Origin: Planctomycetaceae bacterium UBA2671
GTDB lineage: Bacteria > Planctomycetota > Planctomycetia > Planctomycetales > Planctomycetaceae
Length of the DNA stretch: 23,245 nt
Assembly (NCBI GenBank): GCA_002359185.1
Contig: DEML01000109.1
Coordinates: 1-23,245, forward strand
Direction of reading: 5' to 3'
Shown in pieces: positions 1-8,147 of the stretch; within the stretch, counting starts at the first letter, position 1; every line of letters starts with the position of its first letter. The translations under genes were made by a program, and so were the position numbers. The notes beneath the pieces were generated by a model that saw only the letters and a program-made list of their open reading frames with translations, was not told the DNA's origin and ran no database searches.

Positions 1-236
1 CGTTTTCTGGCCGTTGTTTACAAAGATTTGACGGAATCAAGTGCTCGCTCGCCCAACTCCCACTACGCGATGAGAAAATCCAGATCGGATAATCGTTCCA
101 GAAAATGCATGACGATTCAGAAATCCGCTCGCAACTTTGCAATTCATTAGTGGGCCAAATCGCCATTCGACCCGCAAATTGTCGATATAATTCGGCGATA
201 TAATTTTTACACCCGACGAATGGATGATAAATTGGA

Positions 237-255
237 TTAATTCAAAATGAATTAA
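237..255. repeat. AT-rich perfect inverted repeat at the 1654-aa gene stop codon
   Basis: TTAATTCA-AAA-TGAATTAA is a perfect 8-bp stem overlapping the TAA stop of the giant gene. It has no GC stem or T-run, so it is at best a weak 3' end signal. The remaining 1-236 holds no gene I can support. It does contain a short direct repeat, CGATATAATT, at 183-192 and 196-205. Confidence 0.4.
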
Positions 256-3200
256 AATCGAGAATTTGTACCATCGCTACATTTGGGGCAATCCAGATTT
301 GCTCGGCCATTACATCTTGTGCATCGACTGGTAACGATATTCGTCCCATAAATTGGTGCACCCATTTGGGTACGACCAACTACGACTCTGACTTTTTGAG
401 AAGTTCTACCATTGGCACATTCTTTGTTATCACAACTGACTGTTGACAACCCATCACACATATAGCAGCTGTGGTTATTCAGGTAATGTGAACTATTATA
501 TTTTGAAGTAGCAACTCGTTCTAACGACATACTTTCTTCTGGGTAACAAAGTTCAATTTGAACGATATGATTAATAAGTCTGTTTTTGATTAAATCCCAG
601 GAATTCTGTCCTATGGACACATCGGTGACATTATTCGTATTAACTCCAGCAGCAATTAAAAACTTTTTAATTGCATTGGCGTTGTAGGCATAAATGAGTT
701 CTGATTCTGCATTCGAAACAGTCTCCCGGGAGACAATTCCCATAAAATTTCCAGAATTGTCAAAAACCGCAGCGCCATCAGGTGGACTGATTTGATCAAT
801 TGAGTCTAAATATAGCGAGTAATTAGAATCATTCTGGGTTAATTCTTTATTAGTCGAATGAAATGAGATTGCATCACTGCCAGAACGAAAACCAATTTGG
901 ACAGGTTCCTCTGAAAGTGAAGTCACGGACTTAAATTTCAAATAAGGAATAGACAACTCTGGGCAATGTAACAGAGTTAATCCCATCTCACGATTGAAAG
1001 CTATAACCCTGGCTGCGCCTTTATCTGTTTTAGTATTCTCGTTTCCAATTTGGACTTTTAGCTGTACGGAATCTTCGAGATAGGGGAGTTTGAGGCTTTC
1101 GCTTGAGGTTAAAACATAACCTTCTCCAATTGCAATTGCCGTGGCTCTTTGAACGACTCGGAGAGAATGACTCGGAATGGCGTTCAACTCAGGATACTCG
1201 TGAATGTCAACAAATTGTAACGGGTTGGCAATCCAGGGACTGAATTTCCAATAGGCGGTGCCAGTAAAACTCCCCGAGTTATCTTCTGTTGCCATGTCAC
1301 TAAGTAAGCGTTCTGAGAATCGCGAAAATGAAGAAGGCATCTTAAGTGAATTCGTTTTCGAAATCGCATGAGCATAGGCGACATTATGCACAATACGGCT
1401 TCGATTGATTAAATTCTGAGAACCCTCCATTGCCTTTCGCCAACTTCCTAGAGCTTTGGAGTAATTCCCGGACTTCATTTCACAAATTGCCATATTGTTG
1501 AGCGTTCCAGAGTGGTCTGGGATTACTGATAGAACCCTTCGGAAATCGGCTATCGCAGCTATGTTATCGTTGTACCAGTTTGCATGAATTAATCCGGAAT
1601 GATAGTAAGCAATGATTGAGTCAGAATTCTCAATTGTCGCACGATCGAAAATGGAAAGAATCTGATCAATCGATTGACCAGCCTGACAGGACTGATTTAC
1701 TGAGTTCAAGTATTGAATTAGTGTCTGCTTATCCTCATTGAACTTACTCAGAGGGATAAAATTGTCATCAACTCTAATTAAATCCTCTGAGTCTCGATTC
1801 TGCCAGACTTGTTTTTCCTGCTCAATATTTTGTTTCTGATTATCATTTAGATTATAGAATGTTGTGAAAGCTTCAATGCGTTGCAAAGCAGAAGCAGGTA
1901 CAACTTCTGATTCAAGATCATTAAACAGGGACTCAAGTTTCTCTGTAGATGAATCAGAATTCATTTTCACAAGTATCTGATTTGCCGCCTCTCCTGAGAG
2001 TAATGAAGGTTTAAACACATGCGGTGTCCAGCCATTTGAATTCGCATTTGAGATGGATGTCACTCGGACGAGATTTGCGGAATCATCTAAGACAACGCAG
2101 AGGTCTTCATACTCCTTTATTAACTGATGAATGGCAGATAACGCGGTCGCATTTGTGAGTTGTAAATTTTGAACAGGTGAGTTCAATGCTCCAGCTGCTA
2201 CCAAATCTTCACGGTCAATTTCTATTTCTACACTCACTTCCTTTGTGATCATACTCAGCGCAAAATCCAGTGGCACGTTTCCCAAAATAAAATCGATCTC
2301 TACTTGCATCTTTTCATGAATTGATTTCGATTCTTTACTTGTCATTCTTTGAAGAGGTATCGTGCTTTCAACAACTTGGTGAGCTTCCTCCGGCTGAATG
2401 AAATCAAAAACATGCACATCTCCGGCGTGACCATTGGCAATGATGGTTGAACCTGCAATTGCTACACTGCTTATCGAGCTGTCGCATTTATATTCTGCCA
2501 TAAGGTTGCCGCTTACCAGCTCCCAGACTTTGATGGTGCCATCAGAACTTCCCGAAACAACCGTCTTTCCATCAGGCGTGATGGCTACGGAATTGACACC
2601 AGAAGAGTGCCCCTTGAGGGTCTGGCGATCTCGGCCGGACTCGGCGTCCCAGACTTTGACGGTGTCATCATAACTGCCCGAAATAATTGTCCGTCCATCA
2701 GGCGTGATGGCTACGGAATTGACACCAGAAGAGTGCCCCTTTAGTGTCTGGTGGACCTGACCGGTCTCGGCGTCCCAAACTTTGATGGTTTTATCAGAAC
2801 TCCCCGAAACGATCGTCCGTCCATCAGGCGTGATCGCCACGGACGAGACATAGCCAGAGTTCCCATCGAGTGTCTGGCGGTTCTGGCCGGCCTCAACATC
2901 CCAGACTTTGATGGTTTTATCAGAACCCCCCGAAACAATCGTCTTCCCATCAGGCGTGATGGCAACGGACGAGACATAGCGAGAGTGCCCCTCGAGTGTC
3001 TGGCGGTTCTGGCCGGTCTCAACATCCCAGACTTTGATGGTGCCGCTTCCCGAAGCAATCGTCTGTCCATCTGGAGTGATCACTACGGAATGAGTGGAAG
3101 TCCCTTGCAGTGTTTGAAGGATCTGGCCGGAGTCAGCGTCCCAGACCTTGATGGTGCCATCTTTGCTCCCTGAAACAATTATCTGTTCATCAGGTGTGAT

Positions 3201-5216
3201 CGCTACGGAACTAACAATAGACGAGTGCCGATTGTGTGTCTGGCGAACTAGGCCGATCTCAGCGTCCCAGACTTTGACGGAGCCATCATCGCTCCCCGAA
3301 AAAATCGTCCGGCCATCAGAGGTTATCGCTACGGACCGGACTTTAGAAGAGTGCCCTTCGAGCGTCTTGCGGATCTGTCCGGATTCGACGTCCCAGACTT
3401 TGATGGTTCCATCGTCACTCCCTGAAATAATCGTCCTTCCATCAGGTGTGATAACTGCTGTCCAGACGTAAGATGTGTGTCCCTTCAGTGTCTGTGTAAT
3501 CTCACCAGAGTCAGAGTCTAATAATTGAATAGTGCTATCACTACCTCCAATAACAACTGTCTGACCATCAGGTGTGATCGCTACGGAATGGAGATACGGT
3601 GAGTTCCCCTGCAGTGCCTGACGGATCTGGCCGGAGTTTGTGTCCCAGACTCTAATCATATTATCGTGACTACCTGAGACAATCGTACCTCCATCAGGCG
3701 TAATTGCTACTTTAAGAAAAGGAGATGATTGGCCCCGTAATATCTGAAGCGATTGACCTAACTCTGCGTCCCAGACTTTAATAATATTGTCTAAGTGAAC
3801 CGAAACTATAATCTTTCCATCTGGCGTAGTTGCAACGAAACGGACACCGGAAGAGTTCCCTTCGAGTGTCTGGCGAACTTGACCGGTCTCAACATCCCAG
3901 ACTTTGACGGAGCCATCATCGCTCCCCGAAACAATCGTCCGGCCATCAGAGGTTATTGCTACGGACCGGACATCAGAAGAGTGCCCTTCGAGCGTCTTGC
4001 GGACCTGACCGGACTCGGCGTCCCAGACTATAATAATATTGTCACGGTGAACCGAAACTATTATCTTTCCGTCAGGCGTGATGGCCTCGGACCGGACACT
4101 GGAAGAGCCTCTTAAAAAGTGTCTTAATGGGCCACCGGACTGAGACATCGTCGGAAATCGCGATACCAGGGAAGTTGTTGGGGGTTTATTTCCCAGCAGC
4201 TGGTCTATCACTGTTGTTCTATCTTGTAGCGTTCTGGCATGAAGTTGTGCCCACAGTTGTTTCTTGTCTCGTCTGAGTGCATTCGCAGAGAGTCTCAATG
4301 CATGTCGAACTGTTTCTACATCTGGATTCTCTGAGTCCTGAGGAATCTCTGTTAAGAGCTGATCGACTCCTTCATCCTGTAATTTCTTTTCAAGAAATGC
4401 AAAATCAAGCCATGGATTCTTGATTGGGGTTTCAAGCGTAGGGGCAACCGTTGTGGTAGTGGGGCTTATTGAAGGCTGTTTCCGTTTGGCTTGCATTTCC
4501 TTAGCTGAAACCAGAGAGTCTGCGATCTGAGGGGAAGGTCTGTCATCATTATTCGTTTTGAGATCCGGTGGGAATTTCTCTCTCTGTACTTGCGGAGACT
4601 GAGTGCTTATCTCTGGGGTATCACTTCGTTGTTCTCCCGTATCATTGGAAACCAAGGCTGACTCATTCATTTCTCCAGAATTGTCATCCTCAAAATTAAG
4701 AACGGCCCCGCGAACCAACCATGATGTGGTAAACAGGCAGAGTAGTAATAAGATGGCAATCCCAGACCGGCTTCTTCCCCATTGCATCAAGCGATGTTGA
4801 ATGTTTGACGACGATACTGCCGGCGATTCAACAATGGGCTTTTTAGTTTTTAAACGCTGCTGTTTACCGCTCTCCTTCGAGCTCTCTGTTTTGTTTACCC
4901 GGCGGCGACTTGAGTTGGATGATTGATCAGGTACTTGAATGAGCGAAGCATCGTAGACCTCTTTTTTTTGAGTGTCCACGAGCACGAGACGGGCTCGTGC
5001 GAGTTCATTGAGCAACTTTTGGGAATGCTCCAGATGCTGGCCTATCGCCATCTTTTGAACAAAACCCATTCTTTGATCGGCAGCGATCGCAATCACATCG
5101 GGATCATCTTCAAATTTCACCAGTCCCAGCAGGCGATAATAATCGGCAGGTTGTTCTTGGGGAGGGATGCCGAGCCATTTATGGTAGGGATCAAAGTTGG
5201 AAGATTTCGAAGGCAT
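252..5216 (-). CDS. Giant membrane protein: J-like, TM, WD40 x14, STN-like, TPR, pseudo-trypsin, DnaJ-type zinc finger
   Basis: Function not known; probably a membrane-anchored scaffold or sensor. Residues 1-91 resemble a J domain (DYYRLLGL ... KEVYDAS), but the HPD tripeptide is absent. One TM helix lies at about 152-168, preceded by basic residues, so the J-like part should be cytoplasmic and the rest extracytoplasmic. Fourteen WD40 blades span about 369-939, enough for two seven-bladed propellers. An STN/secretin-like segment follows (about 965-1070), then a TPR-like helical region (about 1195-1285) and a trypsin-like fold (about 1350-1525) that lacks the His, Asp and Ser of the triad. The last 78 residues carry four Cys pairs (C1584/C1587, C1595/C1600, C1632/C1635, C1643/C1646), as in the DnaJ zinc-binding domain. 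It is the last gene of the Hsp70 cluster. The ATG at 5216 begins the same MPSKSSNFDPYHKW sequence as the 1190-aa paralogue, which supports this start. Confidence 0.9.
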   Translation of the reverse strand: MPSKSSNFDPYHKWLGIPPQEQPADYYRLLGLVKFEDDPDVIAIAADQRMGFVQKMAIGQHLEHSQKLLNELARARLVLVDTQKKEVYDASLIQVPDQSSNSSRRRVNKTESSKESGKQQRLKTKKPIVESPAVSSSNIQHRLMQWGRSRSGIAILLLLCLFTTSWLVRGAVLNFEDDNSGEMNESALVSNDTGEQRSDTPEISTQSPQVQREKFPPDLKTNNDDRPSPQIADSLVSAKEMQAKRKQPSISPTTTTVAPTLETPIKNPWLDFAFLEKKLQDEGVDQLLTEIPQDSENPDVETVRHALRLSANALRRDKKQLWAQLHARTLQDRTTVIDQLLGNKPPTTSLVSRFPTMSQSGGPLRHFLRGSSSVRSEAITPDGKIIVSVHRDNIIIVWDAESGQVRKTLEGHSSDVRSVAITSDGRTIVSGSDDGSVKVWDVETGQVRQTLEGNSSGVRFVATTPDGKIIVSVHLDNIIKVWDAELGQSLQILRGQSSPFLKVAITPDGGTIVSGSHDNMIRVWDTNSGQIRQALQGNSPYLHSVAITPDGQTVVIGGSDSTIQLLDSDSGEITQTLKGHTSYVWTAVITPDGRTIISGSDDGTIKVWDVESGQIRKTLEGHSSKVRSVAITSDGRTIFSGSDDGSVKVWDAEIGLVRQTHNRHSSIVSSVAITPDEQIIVSGSKDGTIKVWDADSGQILQTLQGTSTHSVVITPDGQTIASGSGTIKVWDVETGQNRQTLEGHSRYVSSVAITPDGKTIVSGGSDKTIKVWDVEAGQNRQTLDGNSGYVSSVAITPDGRTIVSGSSDKTIKVWDAETGQVHQTLKGHSSGVNSVAITPDGRTIISGSYDDTVKVWDAESGRDRQTLKGHSSGVNSVAITPDGKTVVSGSSDGTIKVWELVSGNLMAEYKCDSSISSVAIAGSTIIANGHAGDVHVFDFIQPEEAHQVVESTIPLQRMTSKESKSIHEKMQVEIDFILGNVPLDFALSMITKEVSVEIEIDREDLVAAGALNSPVQNLQLTNATALSAIHQLIKEYEDLCVVLDDSANLVRVTSISNANSNGWTPHVFKPSLLSGEAANQILVKMNSDSSTEKLESLFNDLESEVVPASALQRIEAFTTFYNLNDNQKQNIEQEKQVWQNRDSEDLIRVDDNFIPLSKFNEDKQTLIQYLNSVNQSCQAGQSIDQILSIFDRATIENSDSIIAYYHSGLIHANWYNDNIAAIADFRRVLSVIPDHSGTLNNMAICEMKSGNYSKALGSWRKAMEGSQNLINRSRIVHNVAYAHAISKTNSLKMPSSFSRFSERLLSDMATEDNSGSFTGTAYWKFSPWIANPLQFVDIHEYPELNAIPSHSLRVVQRATAIAIGEGYVLTSSESLKLPYLEDSVQLKVQIGNENTKTDKGAARVIAFNREMGLTLLHCPELSIPYLKFKSVTSLSEEPVQIGFRSGSDAISFHSTNKELTQNDSNYSLYLDSIDQISPPDGAAVFDNSGNFMGIVSRETVSNAESELIYAYNANAIKKFLIAAGVNTNNVTDVSIGQNSWDLIKNRLINHIVQIELCYPEESMSLERVATSKYNSSHYLNNHSCYMCDGLSTVSCDNKECANGRTSQKVRVVVGRTQMGAPIYGTNIVTSRCTRCNGRANLDCPKCSDGTNSRF
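2011..2231 (-). repeat. Dispersed repeat copy 1 (STN-like module)
   Basis: This 221-bp stretch is almost identical to 10,656-10,876 in the 1190-aa gene. Both encode the same block, including GALNSPVQNLQLTN and ANSNGWTPHVFKP, with only scattered base changes. The flanking sequence in the two genes is unrelated. Confidence 0.9.
2395..4110 (-). repeat. Tandem 126-bp repeats encoding 14 WD40 blades
   Basis: A 42-residue unit (SVAITPDG..IVSGS.D.TIKVWD...G) recurs 14 times within the 1654-aa protein. Blade 9 is shortened to about 38 residues and blade 14 is degenerate. Units are unusually similar at DNA level: blades 2 (about 3,895-4,010) and 7 (about 3,260-3,375) are nearly identical over more than 100 bp. 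This indicates recent amplification or homogenisation. Variation concentrates at the start of each unit (HSS.V, NSG.V, QSSPF). Confidence 0.9.
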
Positions 5217-5218
5217 TA
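4640..5218 (-). repeat. Dispersed repeat copy 1 (J-like plus TM module)
   Basis: This segment encodes the N-terminal 190 or so residues (J-like domain, basic linker, TM helix) and closely matches 12,830-13,407 at DNA level. Similarity ends abruptly after the conserved VSNDT motif. The two copies are in direct orientation about 8.2 kb apart. Confidence 0.9.
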
Positions 5219-5346
5219 AATGGAAATTTCAATCAATAAGTTTTTGGCCATTTTGAATCGATAGAGGTAAGCAGAGATCAGTGGACACTACTATTCACGC
5301 CAATTACGAAGTCTGCTAGCTGAAAAATGGGGAATGACAAGCATGA

Positions 5347-6660
5347 TCAAAGGCCGCTCAACCCTCCGATTCCAATTTCTAATGTTGCTTGCTTGCCGGA
5401 CAGCTCATCAATCTTTTGTTCCAACTCGTCGATGTCAGCATGACGATTTTCGATAATCACTTTTGTAGCTAAGAGCGACTCGTGATAGTTTTTGCACTGC
5501 TCAAAAATCGCTTCGTAGTGATGTTCCACTGATGGGGTCGCTCGTGTGAAACGTAATCCGTTCTCTTTCATAAATGCCAGGAGTTCTATAACCGAAATTT
5601 TGTTGTCAATGGGACGCCCCTGCAACGGTGTGATCTTTGTGATCTGAGATTCCATCATACGAGCAGTACCATATTTTAAGGTCGTCAGGAATCGATTTGC
5701 CTCGATCAACTGATTATAATTATCTTGACCAAAATCCATTTTTGCTTGTTCGTGCTGCGCCCGGTTATAATTTAGAGATGCGTTTTCCCGCTTCCGTTGA
5801 AAGATCGCACGTTTGTCGACTTCGAATCGCTCTTGTATCGTATCGATGGCAGCCATCAAGTATCGATGAGATACATCCAGTTGACTGTCATCAGTCATTT
5901 CTTTCAGGGCACGTTCGCGATACGTTTCAATTGATTGCATGTAAGGCAAATAAAATGAATTCACACGAAAAAAAGCAGGCCATTCCAATGGCAATACGGT
6001 GACATTCATCTGTTGAGCCAGCACGGTCAGTTTGACGGGCAATTTAGGCCCTGTTCCTCCTCTCTCACAGTACAACTGTTCGAGATGGACTGCGGGAATG
6101 ATCGTTTCTTCTTCAATTTGTTTGAGCAATAGCCAGATCTCTTTCTGGCTACTGCCGTCCTCGGCGTTTTCAAAAACAGGCGATCTTAAAGCAAAATGTT
6201 GCCTTAAAGCGGAGTTGCCTAATTCATCAATGAAATAATTCAATGCGCGTCCCGAAGAGATGTCACCCCGCGATTTAAATGCGGGATAATCGAGGTATTT
6301 TTGACCAAACCTCGCGCGAACGTGTTTCCAGCGATTAAGTCCATTTCTCTCTGTGTAAGGGACACGAGGTTCTTCCCGGACGTCAGTAAATCCACTCGAA
6401 ACCCATCCTTCTATCTTGGAGATGCGATTTTGGAGCTCTTCTTTTAATTCGTTTTTTTGTTCGCTTAAGAATTGTCTTTCTTCCATGACTTGCTGGTGAA
6501 TTGAACTCAATGAGTTAATAGCAGCCTCAATATGGCTATTATCCTCGTGGTAGTTTTCAATGACAGTGATATCCTCTGAGTATGTGAGCCCACAAAAACC
6601 CAAATAAAACTGAGACAGTAACAAAAATATCGTCAACTTTGATGTTGTCTGTTGTTTCAT
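5347..6660 (-). CDS. Secreted coiled-coil protein, hypothetical
   Basis: I do not recognise a family. Residues 1-30 form a typical Sec signal peptide (MKQQTTSKLTIFLLLSQFYL...), so the product should be exported. Residues about 35-85 and about 385-430 are rich in Glu, Gln, Leu and Lys with heptad-like spacing (coiled coils). Between them lies a helical region with RARFGQKYLDYPAF and a motif around HLEQLYCERGG. The ATG at 6660 is preceded by an AGAGGG ribosome-binding site at suitable spacing, which supports the start. It sits 46 bp after the FHA/trypsin-like gene and 130 bp before the WD40 giant on the same strand, so it is probably co-transcribed and part of the extracytoplasmic side of the same system (inference). 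Confidence 0.8.
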   Translation of the reverse strand: MKQQTTSKLTIFLLLSQFYLGFCGLTYSEDITVIENYHEDNSHIEAAINSLSSIHQQVMEERQFLSEQKNELKEELQNRISKIEGWVSSGFTDVREEPRVPYTERNGLNRWKHVRARFGQKYLDYPAFKSRGDISSGRALNYFIDELGNSALRQHFALRSPVFENAEDGSSQKEIWLLLKQIEEETIIPAVHLEQLYCERGGTGPKLPVKLTVLAQQMNVTVLPLEWPAFFRVNSFYLPYMQSIETYRERALKEMTDDSQLDVSHRYLMAAIDTIQERFEVDKRAIFQRKRENASLNYNRAQHEQAKMDFGQDNYNQLIEANRFLTTLKYGTARMMESQITKITPLQGRPIDNKISVIELLAFMKENGLRFTRATPSVEHHYEAIFEQCKNYHESLLATKVIIENRHADIDELEQKIDELSGKQATLEIGIGGLSGL

Positions 6661-6706
6661 TATTTGGCCCTCTTATCGAGTATCCCCAGGATGACAAAAA
6701 CACTTC

Positions 6707-7975
6707 TTATTTAAGAATGTTATCCGATGAACTCATTGTGAAATTGAGGTTTGACTTTTTCTCAATACCTAAATCATTCGGAATCTGAGGAATTCGATCG
6801 ACCGGTACGACATAAGCGGAATTCTCGGAGACTTCAGAAATAGTCCCAATGATCTGATCATCCAGAAACAACGGACTTCCTTCCAGTATTGATGAAACTT
6901 GTCCATTAAATCGGAAGACAGGAAGTCTGTCACTTGGAACTGAGCCGAGTGAAAATGATGACAATTCGACCTGATCATGAATCAGTTCGGGCATGTTTGT
7001 CAGATCGATAGCTTGATTCAGTTTAGGGGATTGAAAACCGATCCATGTCACTGGTGAATTTGTTTTTAAGCCTGAGAGGACTTTTTTTGTGTCGCAAATG
7101 TGGGCAATTTGGGAGTAGGGATCATTTAATGTCAGCCAGCCAATAGCCGATGATAAACTCTGTTCCGAATCCTTGGATTGAACATTGTACTCTGGGTGGA
7201 GTTCAAGCTTATTGACTGTTCGTAAGGGAGGGTCTTCACTCGCACAATAGGTAATAATTTCATCAAACTTATCTCGCTGCTCTAACAAAGTGGAGATGAC
7301 GCCAGCTGATGTAACGACAGTATTGGAATCAGCAATCCATCCAGAACAGACCAGTATTTTAATCCCACCTTTCGAGAGTCCAATCCAAACAACACTCCCG
7401 CGAACTTCTTCGATTTGAGTTAATGGAAAGCGTTCTGGCTTTGAGACCGTAGGTGGTAATGAATCTGATGTTGTTGCATTTTTCTTGATGATTGCGTTTG
7501 GTTGAGCATGTTGGAGCAAATTCTCATGGTCAGCCACAGGTTCGGTTTCATTTCGTGAGAAGCCGAAATGAAGTAATGGCCCAATCAAAATGATTAATGC
7601 GATTGCAATTGCAGGTAAAGCATATCTGGATAATGACATTCTCTTTTGAGCTGGAGTTGTAGGCTCAGGCTCCAATTTCTTTAATGGGGGAGGCTGACCA
7701 ACATAAAACTCAAGTACTCCTCCAGGTAGACTGACTTCGGCTGACTCATCTAGCCATGTCAATTTCCCAGGTAATTTTCCCGCGATGTCATAACGGGTCT
7801 CGTCGCAGGACTCGAGTAACCACCGATCTCCCATTTTGCGAATCACAAACGCATCAATGGGGGCTCCGCTCTCTGAGTCCAATGAAAAATCAGCCTGTGG
7901 GCTAGTACCTACGGCAATTGAGGTCTTACTATACTCACGGGTCTTGTTTCCGTAACGAAGTGAAATCACTATCAA
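6707..7975 (-). CDS. FHA-like, TM, trypsin-like (triad-less) membrane protein
   Basis: Residues 1-95 resemble an FHA domain (TSIAVGTSPQADFSLD ... RKMGDRWLLE, then a Gly-rich turn), but the usual GR..S..H phosphothreonine-binding residues are not clear. A TM helix spans about 117-139 after KR residues, so the FHA-like part is cytoplasmic. Residues about 190-400 have a trypsin-like layout (SGWIADSNTVVTSAGV ... EGSPLFLDDQIIGTISE). His is replaced by Ser/Ala in the first motif, and the GNSGG motif has become LEGSP, so proteolysis is unlikely. The open frame begins with TTG at 7975. A GTG two codons later (7969) lies 8 nt from an AAGG and may be the true start. It lies between the Hsp70 and coiled-coil genes and is likely in the same operon. 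Confidence 0.8.
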   Translation of the reverse strand: MIVISLRYGNKTREYSKTSIAVGTSPQADFSLDSESGAPIDAFVIRKMGDRWLLESCDETRYDIAGKLPGKLTWLDESAEVSLPGGVLEFYVGQPPPLKKLEPEPTTPAQKRMSLSRYALPAIAIALIILIGPLLHFGFSRNETEPVADHENLLQHAQPNAIIKKNATTSDSLPPTVSKPERFPLTQIEEVRGSVVWIGLSKGGIKILVCSGWIADSNTVVTSAGVISTLLEQRDKFDEIITYCASEDPPLRTVNKLELHPEYNVQSKDSEQSLSSAIGWLTLNDPYSQIAHICDTKKVLSGLKTNSPVTWIGFQSPKLNQAIDLTNMPELIHDQVELSSFSLGSVPSDRLPVFRFNGQVSSILEGSPLFLDDQIIGTISEVSENSAYVVPVDRIPQIPNDLGIEKKSNLNFTMSSSDNILK

Positions 7976-8074
7976 AGCCTTAGAGAATGCTGACTGATTT
8001 CGAGTTTTAGTACCAAGACTGACTAATGGCAGTACTCAGTGTTATTCAAAGTAAAGGCTCAATCAGGACATTTC

Positions 8075-8116
8075 AATAGTAGTATACAGAATTGGCTTGA
8101 TTCAATCAGTACTATT
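8075..8116. repeat. Imperfect hairpin between the hsp70-like and FHA-like genes
   Basis: AATAGTA at 8,075-8,081 pairs with TACTATT at 8,110-8,116, with extra partial pairing of AATTG and CAAT inside. It is AT-rich and has no T-run. It may be an RNA processing or attenuation structure, or chance. Confidence 0.25.
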
Positions 8117-8147
8117 ACCTGCCAAATCGCTAAATTCAAAAATCTAA

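Noticed and set aside
2751..3471. Open frames on the plus strand and in another minus frame across the WD40 region
   Set aside because: They repeat with the 126-bp unit and arise only because the WD40 repeats are so uniform; they are shadows of the giant gene.
2395..4110. CRISPR-like array because of regular repeats
   Set aside because: The 126-bp repeats are contiguous coding units without unique spacers.
252..5216. STAND/NACHT-WD40 conflict protein
   Set aside because: No P-loop NTPase motif is found before the propeller. The N-terminus is a J-like domain followed by a TM helix.
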